Made by a program: the position numbers and the translations under genes
Assembly (NCBI RefSeq): GCF_000003605.2
Contig: NW_003124900.1
Coordinates: 165,890 to 191,712 of the forward strand
DNA length: 25,823 nucleotides
Source of the DNA: Saccoglossus kowalevskii
Lineage: Eukaryota; Hemichordata; Enteropneusta; Harrimaniidae
Direction: 5' to 3'
Notes under the pieces: generated by a model
Told to the model about the DNA's origin: nothing
What the model saw: the letters and a program-made list of their open reading frames with translations, nothing else
Database searches by the model: none
Shown: one piece after another, positions 12,901-18,990 of the stretch
Layout of the letters: every line of letters starts with the position of its first letter
Position numbering within the stretch: the first letter of the stretch is position 1

Positions 12901-15900
12901 CTTCTCTTTTACTTTAATTATCGTTTTTTTCGAAATGATGAATTTATTCTACAGCTGTTGAGGAGTTCCTTGGTAAATAACCGTACTCAGTCGTATGTTG
13001 CTCAAGAACTCGGCATGGAGGAATATATCATAAAACTAAACAGGAACAGAGAAAAGGAAAAGCCTGCATTGAGAGTAAAAGTACTTGCTGATTTACTAGA
13101 AGGTAGGGCATGAATAGATTTTAGATTCACCTCGTTTCAAACTTTTCTGGGCTGCAGTCTTTTTACCTTTTGAGTGTTATGTTTTTTTCACCAAACTGTT
13201 GGTGCATCATTTGTCATTTTTTTATGAATTATTTTTTATTTCTTTGTTAATTTTGGACCAAATGAACACAATTCTGTTGGGTGCAGGTTTTGCTCTAAAA
13301 CAACAAAATGTGGACAAAAATTATTTGTTCATTTTGTAAATGGTGACAGGGTTGACTTTGATGTGAAAAGGGTTAATGATATGCAAATTACCTAATTAAT
13401 ATGCACAGACGGTATATAGAACTATTTTGTGAATGGTGACAGGGTTGACTTTGATGTGAAAAGGGTTAATGATATGCAAATTACCTAATTAATATGCACA
13501 GACTGTATATAGAACTACTTTGTGAATGGTGACAGGGTTGACTTTGATGTGAAAAGGGTTAATGATATGCAAATTACCTAATTAATATGCACAGACGATA
13601 TGTAGAACTATTTTGTGAATGGTGACAGGGTTGACTTTGATGTGAAAAGGGTTAATGATATGCAAATTACCTAATTAATATGCANNNNNNNNNNNNNNNN
13701 NNNNNNNNNNNNNNNNNNNNNNNNNNNNNNNNNNATTTTGTGAATGGTGACAGGGTTGACTTTGATGTGAAAAGGGTTAATGATATGCAAATTACCTAAT
13801 TAATATGCACAGACGTAAGATCTTGATGCTTGTGTTCGACCAGACTTTGTTGACGCCTGTATAGAACATTAAATTGCCATTTGATAGAAAGAGATGGCCA
13901 CACAGCATTTTCACATAGTCCCAAAATATGGTTTATGTAGCTAGAATACAATGTTTGGATGGTCAGTAATTGTACTTGCTCTAAAAAACAAATTAAAAAA
14001 AAGAAATATCTAATTTTACAATGTCAAATCACCATTTAAAAATCAATAAATTATGATATACCGGTAATATTTAAGTGTAATAATTTGTGTATTATTACTA
14101 TGTTTATTCAAAGCCTCTCCCCAATACATCTTCTGCCTTTTATTAATGTTGCTTAATTCTTTTTCTCAATATAACAACTATTCATTTAAAGGCCATTACA
14201 TCTACTGCCACATACTAGTGTATTTTCATTCTAAAATTAGTTTGTTCTCACTCTGTTATTGTAATCGTACTGTGTTGTTTCGTTTCATCACCAGCGTTTC
14301 TGGGAGCGCTGTTTGTGGACAAAAATATTGAATGGTGCAGAGTATTCTGTGAGGTGTGTTTCTTCCCAAGACTTAGGGTGAGTTTATATTTTAATACTGA
14401 ACAGACTAGAAAAATTGAACTGAATAACAGATGTGAGAGTCGCATATTGGAATACTGTATTTGCTTTATTAACATAAAAATGTCTGAGGTGTGTAAATGG
14501 TCATAATACCGGTAAGTCATATTTAAATGATGCAGGAAACAATGAATAACAACAATTGGTTTTTGAAATTTATATGAAATTTATATAATATGTTAATTAC
14601 ACTGTAGTATTTTAATGTACAAAGAGACTGTTTATCTTGTTCATTCCCCAAAAACTCAGGATACACAATACATAAAAAACAATGCTTACTCGGTACTTGA
14701 TGTCTTGTGTATATTATGATTTATTCCACTGACAAATGTTTTAATGATTGTCTTTTTTTAAGGACTTCATTATGAATCAAGACTGGAATGACCCCAAGTC
14801 ACAACTACAGCAGTGCTGTCTGACACTCCGTACTGAAGGACTGGAGCCTGATATACCAGTCTACAAGTGAGAATTTGTTTGAATATATTTATATCCCCAT
14901 TGGACATTTTTTGTAATTGAATGTTTGAATTAACAACTTTGTGACCCAATGAAGGTAACACATCCTGGTACTCTGTGACCCCATGGAGGTCACACATCCT
15001 GGTACTCTGTGACCACCATGGAGGTCACACATCCTGGTACTCTGTGACCCCATGAAGGTCACACATCCTGGTACTCTGTGACCCCATGAAGGTCACTCAT
15101 CCTGGTACTCTGTGACCCCATGAAGGTCACACATCCTGGTACTCTGTGACCCCATGAAGGTCACACATCCTGGTACTTTGCGACCCCAATGAAGGTCACA
15201 CATCCTGGTACTGAAATTAATACATTCTAATTTATGCAAAATCCCTATTCTTTCTGATAACTTCCACTCTGTACTCTCAACAGGATCGTGAACCAGATTG
15301 GTCCCTCACATTCCCGCAAATACACAGTAGCAGTTTATTTCAAATCTGAAAGACTAGCCATTGGTACATGGTCCAGGTAAGACACGTTTCTTTTCATTCA
15401 CTGCAAACAAGCAATGTGAAATGTTCTTATTTTTCTTGCCTCACAAAGCTTTTATAAATTGTTCAAACAAAGAAATTTTCTTGTATTTCTTGTATAAATA
15501 AACTTATAATACTGAAATTAAAGAAATTTTGATGTATGCTTTTGTTACAGTGTTCAACAGGCTGAGATGATGGCAGCCAAGAATGCTTTGGATAATTGTA
15601 AGTCTTAGTTTCTCAATTACAGTGTCCCTTGGATTTATTAACCTTCAAATGTCATGGGTTGATCTATTGTATTGTCCATGGTTTTAACCTTTTCACCACC
15701 AGTTCCCTCTTTCCATCACAAATTCACAAAATAGTCCCGTTTATAGTTTGCAGTATCCTTCAAAAGATCGGAACAAAAATAGCCTTATTTTTTTTAGTAA
15801 AAATTAAAAATTGAGTGAAATTTTGTCTGTTGTCTCCAAAATGAGGGTTCATCCAGTTATATTGAAGAATATAAGAAAAAAAAAGTGCAGAAAAATTTGG

Positions 15901-16945
15901 GCAAGGAGGTCTTGTGGTTAACCACTGAAATATAACACCAGTTACATTTTCAAAGGCTTTTTTGTTGAACTTTTCCCAAGATGCAATCTGTGAACGTCTG
16001 CAGTGTCACCTGATGAAATTGTGTGTAAAAGTTGAATGATGGACATTGTTCTGGAAATTGAAATTACATTGTATTGGAATTTATTTTTGCTGAGGGATTG
16101 AATCAGTGAAAATACATATTTTCCCAATATTTTACATACAACTCATAACAAATCAGTGAAACTAAAACTTAATACAAAACAGCCAAAATGTTTGTTTTTT
16201 TTGTTTTTTTTTGAAAATTAATTAAAGCTAAAATAAAATATTCTACATCAAAAATCAGTGAAAATAAAACTTCATACAAAACAGCCAAAATGTTTTTGTT
16301 TTTTTGTGAAAATTAATTCGAGCTAAAATAATTTATTCTACAGTAAGTAAATAACATCAAATACACAGTGAAGTGAATATATATTTACTCTGCCATGTAT
16401 TATGAGATTATTAGGAGAATACCAGAAAGTATCCACGAAGGCAGTACGGTGATCGTATCAACCAATGTGTTCCCTGCATGTACCCGGTAGTAATAATTTG
16501 ATGACAGCCTGAAATGACAATGAGAAACATTTCATGCTGTGTACATTTTTGCATACATTGATGTAATTCTATTTTCATCACATGCTGAAAGTGCTTCTGT
16601 GTCTGAAGTAGTTTAAGTGTTCAAATGTGATGTAAATACGAAGCACATATTTCAAATAAGAAAGACATTCAAACACATTCCTAACCCTTTCGAACACATC
16701 TGTATGCCATTTTATTTTGTTTTTTTTATGAAACTTGAATTTCTATATAATATGATATTTTTTTTTATGGATATGATTTAATAATTTTATTAAAAATATC
16801 AATTTCAGATGAGTTCCCGCAGCTAAAACACCAGAAGAAATTCATTGAGTACAAATACAAGAAAACTATTCAGAAAAAAGGCCATGAGAGACCTGAAAAA
16901 GACAGACGTCAAAAGAGTACAACTTCAAGATCTTCAGAAATTTGA
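786..16945 (+). CDS. DROSHA: DROSHA, ribonuclease III of the Microprocessor (3' part, 19 exons, 5' end outside window)
   Basis: Nuclear RNase III that works with DGCR8/Pasha to cut primary microRNA hairpins. The exons are 786-944, 1634-1715, 3787-4013, 5152-5276, 5770-5977, 7220-7327, 8002-8140, 8548-8668, 9080-9179, 9839-10057, 10628-10681, 10884-10987, 11802-11907, 12955-13102, 14295-14377, 14763-14866, 15284-15376, 15551-15597 and 16809-16945. They join in phase into 787 residues plus TGA. In this partial numbering, residues 1-267 belong to the central domain, about 268-500 to RNase IIIa, about 515-661 to RNase IIIb and about 662-745 to the dsRNA-binding domain. Both signature motifs are intact: NERLEFLGD (E375, E378, D382) and [10 protein letters not shown] (E556, D560). 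The spacing of the two motifs matches human DROSHA (178 versus 177 residues). The second acidic cluster is NCFE in IIIa (N451, E454) and DLLE in IIIb (D630, E633). I see no frameshift or premature stop. Identification is by recognition of the family, without a database search. Confidence 0.96.
1192..1324. mobile_element. Short TTAA-flanked MITE (family 1)
   Basis: 133 bp bounded on both sides by TTAA (1192-1195 and 1321-1324). The inverted arms are about 28 bp: ttaaaggacggtggtcgtcg on the left, and its near-complement cgacgaccatcgccctttaa on the right. TTAA target duplication is the hallmark of piggyBac-type transposition. No coding capacity. It lies in the intron between the first two DROSHA exons seen. 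Confidence 0.7.
1501..1629 (+). repeat. 43-bp tandem repeat, three copies, abutting a splice acceptor
   Basis: Three nearly identical units (1501-1543, 1544-1586, 1587-1629), each running from ctaatttataactggcagta to tgtttgttgttt. The last copy runs directly into ctag, the 3' splice site of the exon starting at 1634. Each earlier copy has ctaa at the corresponding place, so it lacks the AG. Confidence 0.9.
1634..1715 (+). CDS. DROSHA: DROSHA exon: central domain
   Basis: 82 nt, residues 54-80 plus the first base of an Asp codon. It encodes [20 protein letters not shown], a close match to the same segment of vertebrate DROSHA. The donor is gtatgt. The acceptor tttctag is formed by the last copy of the 43-bp tandem repeat that abuts the exon. 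Confidence 0.93.
1894..3660. mobile_element. TTAA-flanked MITE (family A), copy 1, split by a nested element
   Basis: The left end (about 1894-1920, caaccttttcactactag) and the right part (3458-3660, ending ctggtgttgaaaagaTTAA) together match the two intact copies at 4743-4991 and 15684-15921. A GC-rich element of about 1.5 kb interrupts it near base 25 of the MITE. This dates the nested insertion after the MITE. Confidence 0.75.
1921..3457. mobile_element. GC-rich inverted-repeat element nested in a MITE; possibly DIRS-like or Helentron-like
   Basis: Inverted repeats of about 210 bp (roughly 1937-2150 and 3200-3415) share tacccaccatagactccggt at the outer ends and catcagggctggatatccac further in. 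The interior is markedly richer in G+C than its surroundings. It contains a short broken ORF from 2653 ([11 protein letters not shown]...) and a later Lys/Arg/Ser-rich fragment near 2960-3070, possibly gag-like. Outside the right repeat is a hairpin at 3430-3455 (aggcgggttc gga gaaccc tct gcct) followed by CTAA. Long inverted repeats, gag-like debris and no visible target duplication fit DIRS. The 3' hairpin and asymmetric ends fit Helentrons. No transposase or recombinase is present. Confidence 0.6.
3787..4013 (+). CDS. DROSHA: DROSHA exon: central domain with Cys-x3-His zinc pair
   Basis: 227 nt, residues 81-156, entering in phase 1 and leaving in phase 0. The acceptor is gttctcag and the donor gttagt. 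It encodes the conserved block [20 protein letters not shown]. The CRRFH motif matches the CPRFH zinc-ligand pair of human DROSHA (Cys676 and His680 from memory). The intron before it carries the nested mobile elements at 1894-3660. Confidence 0.95.
4014..4742 (+). other. DROSHA intron, no gene seen
   Basis: AT-rich intron with several A and T runs. I see no conserved coding segment. Confidence 0.6.
4743..4991. mobile_element. TTAA-flanked MITE (family A), copy 2
   Basis: 249 bp in the intron between DROSHA exons 3787-4013 and 5152-5276. The left end is TTAG then CCTTTTCACCACCAG; the right end is CTGGTGGTAAAAAGG then TTAA. These are near-perfect terminal inverted repeats next to TTAA-type flanks. 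It is the most complete copy and carries no ORF. Termini beginning CC next to TTAA fit piggyBac-type non-autonomous elements. Confidence 0.8.
5152..5276 (+). CDS. DROSHA: DROSHA exon: central (platform/PAZ-like) domain
   Basis: 125 nt, residues 157-197 plus two bases of a Gly codon. It encodes [10 protein letters not shown] and then [16 protein letters not shown], the DROSHA segment that ends in the YAGDP motif. The acceptor is cctttcag and the donor gtaagt. Confidence 0.94.
5277..5769 (+). other. DROSHA intron, no gene seen
   Basis: AT-rich intron without recognisable repeats or coding segments. A 62-residue open frame at 5405-5593 has no family features. Confidence 0.6.
5770..5977 (+). CDS. 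DROSHA: DROSHA exon: connector before RNase IIIa
   Basis: 208 nt, residues 198-267. It encodes [20 protein letters not shown], a charged stretch, and [20 protein letters not shown]. The acceptor at 5768-5769 follows a weak pyrimidine tract (ccaaataag), but the reading frame and the match to the family demand it. The donor gtatgg is also non-ideal. The exon leaves in phase 0. Confidence 0.93.
6457..6824. mobile_element. Foldback/MITE-like element with 48-bp inverted arms
   Basis: The left arm (about 6457-6504, ccatcagtgtaagcgccctc...) is the near-complement of the right arm (about 6777-6824, ...gagggcgcttacactgatgg). About 270 bp lie between. It sits in the intron between DROSHA exons 5770-5977 and 7220-7327. 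A 205-codon antisense frame (6242-6859) crosses the whole element and resembles nothing known. Confidence 0.7.
7220..7327 (+). CDS. DROSHA: DROSHA exon: start of RNase IIIa
   Basis: Exactly 36 codons (residues 268-303), phase 0 at both ends. It encodes [14 protein letters not shown], then [16 protein letters not shown], the first helix of the RNase IIIa domain. The acceptor is tctttgcag and the donor gtgagt. An ACCGGT hexamer, common in this window, lies inside the exon at 7234-7239. Confidence 0.95.
7409..7804. mobile_element. MITE-like element with 33-bp terminal inverted repeats
   Basis: The left end (7409-7441, cattctctatgtgtgtgaat...) is complementary to the right end (7772-7804, ...attcacacacatagagaatg) with one mismatch. 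The 396-bp element is AT-rich and has no coding capacity. It lies between the exons at 7220-7327 and 8002-8140. Confidence 0.75.
7841..7959. repeat. 40-bp tandem repeat, three copies
   Basis: Units 7841-7880 and 7881-7920 differ at one base (ttggtgtgccacac[c/a]cacta...). The third, 7921-7959, is diverged. The array ends about 40 bp before the next DROSHA acceptor. Confidence 0.85.
8002..8140 (+). CDS. DROSHA: DROSHA exon: RNase IIIa
   Basis: 139 nt, residues 304-349 plus the first base of a Gly codon. It encodes [18 protein letters not shown] and [14 protein letters not shown], nearly identical to vertebrate DROSHA. The acceptor tttgaag is preceded by a run of T. The donor gtataa is weak. 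The 40-bp tandem repeat at 7841-7959 lies just upstream. Confidence 0.95.
8141..8547 (+). other. DROSHA intron, no gene seen
   Basis: Plain AT-rich intron. No repeat or coding segment recognised. Confidence 0.6.
8548..8668 (+). CDS. DROSHA: DROSHA exon: RNase IIIa catalytic signature
   Basis: 121 nt, completing residue 350 and encoding 351-389, then two bases of a Ser codon. It carries the RNase III signature NERLEFLGD, with catalytic residues E375, E378 and D382. E378 corresponds to human Glu1045. The acceptor is ttcatag and the donor gtaata. The linker before the motif ([13 protein letters not shown]) is as short as in vertebrates. Confidence 0.96.
8669..9079 (+). other. DROSHA intron, no gene seen
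   Basis: Plain AT-rich intron with one ACCGGT at 8720-8725. Nothing else recognised. Confidence 0.6.
9080..9179 (+). CDS. DROSHA: DROSHA exon: RNase IIIa
   Basis: 100 nt, residues 390-423. It encodes [19 protein letters not shown] and [12 protein letters not shown], conserved RNase IIIa helices of DROSHA. The acceptor is catcaacag and the donor gtcagt. It leaves in phase 0, directly joining [10 protein letters not shown] of the next exon. Confidence 0.95.
9180..9838 (+). other. DROSHA intron with GTT microsatellite
   Basis: It contains a (gtt)n run of about five units near 9522-9537, and the phrase taatagaagccgc twice (about 9631 and 9671), a diverged direct repeat. No coding segment seen. 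Confidence 0.6.
9839..10057 (+). CDS. DROSHA: DROSHA exon: RNase IIIa second acidic cluster
   Basis: Exactly 73 codons (residues 424-496). It encodes [10 protein letters not shown], then [20 protein letters not shown], where N451 and E454 occupy the second metal-binding pair. The Asn at the first position is normal for DROSHA IIIa. It ends NHPMHPLQ. The acceptor is tctcatag. The donor gtagag is weak. Confidence 0.96.
10058..10627 (+). other. DROSHA intron with a small perfect hairpin
   Basis: AT-rich. The arms aaaaaaacct (10203-10212) and aggttttttt (10218-10227) form a perfect 10-bp stem with a 5-nt loop. No coding segment seen. Confidence 0.5.
10628..10681 (+). CDS. DROSHA: DROSHA small exon between RNase IIIa and IIIb
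   Basis: Only 54 nt (18 codons, residues 497-514), phase 0 at both ends, so skipping it would not shift the frame. It encodes [18 protein letters not shown], matching the EPNTDRQLIETSPVLQ linker of vertebrate DROSHA. The acceptor is tttcttag and the donor gtattt. Confidence 0.92.
10884..10987 (+). CDS. DROSHA: DROSHA exon: start of RNase IIIb
   Basis: 104 nt, residues 515-548 plus two bases of a Leu codon. It encodes [20 protein letters not shown] and [13 protein letters not shown], the first helix of RNase IIIb. The acceptor is gcttttcag and the donor gtaagt. Confidence 0.95.
11265..11442. mobile_element. MITE (family B), copy 1
   Basis: It starts tactgtaaaataatttattt and contains cagtgaaaataaaatccagtg, then ends cagcgaaaattaatttcaca. 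It is a diverged copy of the element at 12279-12490, whose two ends are inverted. It lies in the intron before the RNase IIIb signature exon. Confidence 0.75.
11802..11907 (+). CDS. DROSHA: DROSHA exon: RNase IIIb catalytic signature
   Basis: 106 nt, residues 549-584. It encodes [20 protein letters not shown] and [11 protein letters not shown]556 and D560 are the catalytic acids; E556 corresponds to human Glu1222. The acceptor is tttgtag and the donor gtaagt. Confidence 0.96.
11908..12278 (+). other. DROSHA intron, no gene seen
   Basis: AT-rich intron between the RNase IIIb signature exon and the family B element. A 72-codon open frame at 12002-12220 shows no family features. Confidence 0.5.
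12279..12490. mobile_element. MITE (family B), copy 2, best preserved
   Basis: 212 bp. The left end tactgtagaatactttatttt is complementary, with few mismatches, to the right end aaaataaagtattccacagta. Internal direct and inverted blocks of the type agcgaaaat and cagtgaaaataa recur. Elements of this look (ctgtggaata...ttattttcgc) are widespread in marine invertebrate genomes, from memory. Open frames inside it are not genes. Confidence 0.8.
12491..12954 (+). other. DROSHA intron, no gene seen
   Basis: AT-rich. It contains gtacatgtacatgtag near 12580 and gcttgcaagttgcaag near 12527, both short palindromic phrases. No coding segment seen. Confidence 0.5.
12955..13102 (+). CDS. DROSHA: DROSHA exon: RNase IIIb
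   Basis: 148 nt, residues 585-633 plus one base. It encodes [20 protein letters not shown], an unusually charged loop ([11 protein letters not shown], slightly different from the vertebrate one), then VLADLLE with the metal-binding D630 and E633. The acceptor is ttctacag and the donor gtaggg. Confidence 0.95.
13332..13815. repeat. 93-bp tandem array broken by an assembly gap
   Basis: Units start at 13332, 13425, 13518 and 13611 with an exact 93-bp period and about 95% identity. A further unit follows the gap at 13736. Each carries gtgacagggttgactttgat, tgtgaaaagggttaatgata, and atgcaaattacctaattaat followed by atgca. The tgaaaagggttaa phrase resembles the TTAA-flanked end of MITE family A. 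The true copy number is unknown. Confidence 0.92.
13685..13734. other. Assembly gap of 50 N
   Basis: Exactly 50 N inside the 93-bp tandem array. The round size and the repeat context point to a placeholder of unknown true length. No DROSHA codon is missing: the exons on each side join in phase. Confidence 0.98.
13816..14294 (+). other. DROSHA intron, no gene seen
   Basis: AT-rich sequence between the tandem array and the end of RNase IIIb. No repeat or coding segment recognised, apart from one ACCGGT at 14060-14065. Confidence 0.6.
14295..14377 (+). CDS. DROSHA: DROSHA exon: end of RNase IIIb
   Basis: 83 nt, residues 634-661. It encodes [14 protein letters not shown] and [10 protein letters not shown], continuing the DLLE motif of the previous exon into the last RNase IIIb helices. 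The acceptor is catcaccag and the donor gtgagt. The intron before it contains the 93-bp tandem array and the assembly gap. Confidence 0.94.
14378..14762 (+). other. DROSHA intron, no gene seen
   Basis: AT-rich intron with one ACCGGT at 14508-14513. Nothing else recognised. Confidence 0.6.
14763..14866 (+). CDS. DROSHA: DROSHA exon: start of dsRNA-binding domain
   Basis: 104 nt, residues 662-695 plus two bases of a Lys codon. It encodes [20 protein letters not shown] and [13 protein letters not shown], the first helix and following loop of the dsRNA-binding domain. The acceptor is ttttttaag and the donor gtgaga. Confidence 0.95.
14936..15212. repeat. 34-bp tandem array, about eight copies, each with an inverted GTGACC/GGTCAC pair
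   Basis: The unit is ctctgtgaccccatgaaggt followed by cacacatcctggta. Copies differ at one or two bases; the third has an extra base (gtgaccaccatgg). Every unit contains GTGACC and GGTCAC in inverted orientation about 7 bp apart, so each can fold. It lies in the intron between the first two dsRNA-binding-domain exons. Confidence 0.93.
15284..15376 (+). CDS. DROSHA: DROSHA exon: dsRNA-binding domain beta strands
   Basis: 93 nt, residues 696-726 plus two bases. It encodes [20 protein letters not shown], the beta strands of the dsRNA-binding domain. The acceptor is ctcaacag and the donor gtaaga. The intron upstream holds the 34-bp tandem array. Confidence 0.95.
15551..15597 (+). CDS. DROSHA: DROSHA exon: dsRNA-binding domain last helix
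   Basis: 47 nt, the shortest exon seen, residues 727-742 plus one base. It encodes [16 protein letters not shown], the last helix of the dsRNA-binding domain, with the QAE..AA motif typical of the fold. The acceptor is gttacag and the donor gtaagt. Confidence 0.93.
15684..15921. mobile_element. TTAA-flanked MITE (family A), copy 3
   Basis: 238 bp, TTAA on both sides (15684-15687 and 15918-15921). The left end TTAACCTTTTCACCACCAG is intact. The right end, cttgtggTTAA, has lost several bases of the inverted repeat. The interior matches copies 1 and 2 (cacaaattcacaaaatag..., ...aaaagtgcag). No ORF. Confidence 0.8.
16065..16345. mobile_element. MITE (family B), copy 3, with right half duplicated
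   Basis: The interior matches copies 1 and 2 (aatcagtgaaaat, cagccaaaatg, gaaaattaatt). The segment from aaatcagtgaaac to tattctaca occurs twice in a row (about 16150-16249 and 16253-16343), so the right half is tandemly duplicated. The left end is degenerate. Confidence 0.7.
16346..16808 (+). other. DROSHA last intron, no gene seen
   Basis: AT-rich sequence leading to the last acceptor at 16808. No repeat or coding segment recognised. Confidence 0.6.
16809..16945 (+). CDS. DROSHA: DROSHA last coding exon and stop
   Basis: 137 nt, residues 743-787 and a TGA at 16943-16945. It encodes [19 protein letters not shown] and then a Lys/Arg/Ser-rich tail ending SSEI, of similar length to the vertebrate tail but differing in sequence. 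The acceptor is atttcag. The +1 frame stays open to 17207; the frame chosen is fixed by the phase of the previous exon and by similarity (FPQ..HQK.FIE.KY). Confidence 0.93.
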
Positions 16946-17957
16946 TAAATATTTGTCTGGACACAATTTTATTAGCGAAGAAGAAAAAAACAAGTGCAAC
17001 AGGGTCATGTATTCCCCTATGTTAGTGACTATGAATGTCCCCTATGTGATATATCATGTAGCAATGGGTTTCTGGCATGATTCACAGGATGAGTGGATTC
17101 AACTTACAGTTAAAAGAGATGTATGTGTTAAAATTCTGCATACACCTGCAATATTAACAGGACAGACTGAGCCTAACGTAACTCAAGCTAGCTTTGCCTT
17201 TTCATAGAAAGCTTTTTGAATTTTTAAAGTGAGTATCATTCTCACAAATAATTTTAACTTATTTTTTGCCTTAGTAAGAGACGTTTTTATAGTAGACAGA
17301 TTACCCTGGGACATTTAGATAATTGTTGATTTTAAAAACAAATAAGCTGGTATGAACATCTGCTAACATGGATGTTGTTATCCCTCAATACTACAGTAAA
17401 ATGTTACAGGATTTCAGCTCCTGTCAATGTATTAGCAAGTTTATGCAATAATATTTGGCAAACATACCGGTAGATGGTGAAATAGGATTGTTATAACATA
17501 GATTTTGTTTATCGGGGATGAATACAGGTGCTTGTCTGCCATTAGCATTTCTATCACATGCTGTGACAATGAGACTGGTGTCCCACAATGCCTTGGTGCA
17601 ATTTTTTTTGATATGCTTTGCCTGTCATCTGTAATGAGTGCAATTTCTGAGCCCTGCTACCAGTAGCTGTCTCTTTGGGTTTTAGGGAATTTATTGGAAA
17701 TAATTTTTTTTTCAAAAGTGACAAAATGTTTTCCTGAAGTGATTTGACTGTAGATAATAAGTCAAGTTAAGTATTAGTTTTGTTGATGTCAATGTATAAC
17801 AATAAGAAACAGTTGCTCAGTTTCTCCATGCACCTTGGTTAGGTCACTGAGCAGGTTGTATGCAAACAAGGCTTGGGGTCACTGCATGGCACTGAATATA
17901 TTTGTTAAGCTCAATTGATGATGGGATGGTACTGTGTGAAAGATGTATCTAGCCAGC
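16946..17957 (+). other. DROSHA 3' flank, probably 3' UTR
   Basis: No coding segment belonging to a recognised gene. I find no canonical AATAAA between the stop and 18326. An ACCGGT lies at 17466-17471. Confidence 0.5.
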
Positions 17958-18212
17958 TTAAAGCGGGAGTGTCGTCACCTGCACATGCGCCAGATACAAA
18001 CAAACAAATGAAGGACATTGCGTACTATATGTATCGTTTGTTCCAAAATGGGAATGATGTCAGTCGCTCCACTTTAACACATGCATCAGAGGGCCATAGC
18101 TTGTTGTTTACAAACAAGCGTCTACCCATGAGCCTTTGCGTTTTTAGCGTGTGTTATCGTCGCTTGGGACTCAATTCCCGTGCGTGTGCAGGTGACGACC
18201 CTCTCGCATTAA
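17958..18212. mobile_element. TTAA-flanked MITE (family 2) in the DROSHA 3' region
   Basis: 255 bp flanked by TTAA (17958-17961 and 18209-18212). The left end agtgtcgtcacctgcacatg is complementary to the right end, which reads gtgtgcaggtgacgaccctc. A 101-codon open frame crosses it but shows no family features. Its termini, TTAAAGC..., resemble the element at 1192-1324 in type. Confidence 0.75.
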
Positions 18213-18984
18213 TATATTAGTATGATCTGTGTTTCACTTGCTATACACTAATCAACTAATACCTCGCTACATCATTTGTATTATCTCATTACCAATGCAG
18301 ATGTGATGTCATAAGTGACTGATGAAATAAAATACTCAGTGTTCATTTGCCAGTTTATATAAGCTCTTCTTGCTTGGAATTCCACATAATCATGGATCTT
18401 AGATGATTGACAGCTGACTAATGAGATTGTACTAGCATTGTAGCTGATTAGTGGACTCGTGAGTGGAACAACATGTATATTCTAGTCTTTGTGCGCATCA
18501 TCTCTATGAAGAGATGACAGCTTATCAAAGCCACACATCTAATGTCCAGAAAAAGTGCACTTTTGATGGAGAATATTTAAACTGTGCATTTATTCTGAAA
18601 ATACCTTTACCCATTCAATGAGCTGCATTTTTTGAATATTTTTTAACGATACAGAGCCAAAATTGAAGTCCAAATAAGTAAATACCTGATGATGTAATGG
18701 CATATTTTTGGTAACCTGGTTTTATATTGATTATCAGTATTTGAGTCAAGTATTGACGATTATTTATATAAATTATGTGCAAAAAACTTGATTATGTGGT
18801 TAAACTTTTATTGTTTTTAATAAAGGAGAATAAGAACATTATATATACTGCTGTGAAACTTTTCTTTACATATTTAAAATTCTATAAAAATAAAAATTGT
18901 TTTTTCAACAACAAAAATCTAATGTACAACTTAAGATTTAAATACTATCATATTTATTATAAATCCAATGTAAAGTATACAAAA
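18213..18984. other. Convergent intergenic stretch, no gene seen
   Basis: Very AT-rich, especially 18740-18980. A second AATAAA lies at 18819-18824. No coding feature recognised; the 75-codon open frame at 18775-19002 is Lys/Asn/Phe-rich low-complexity sequence. Confidence 0.5.
18326..18331 (+). terminator. Candidate DROSHA polyadenylation signal AATAAA
   Basis: The first canonical AATAAA downstream of the DROSHA stop, 1.4 kb away. An earlier variant signal may be the one used. Sequence alone cannot decide. Confidence 0.3.
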
Positions 18985-18990
18985 AATACC

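Noticed and set aside
14936-15212. CRISPR-like array
   Set aside because: The units are contiguous without unique spacers, in a eukaryotic intron. It is a minisatellite.
16845-17207. 120-codon +1 frame overlapping the last DROSHA exon
   Set aside because: Splice phase from the previous exon and similarity to the DROSHA C-terminus fix the other frame, which ends at 16945.
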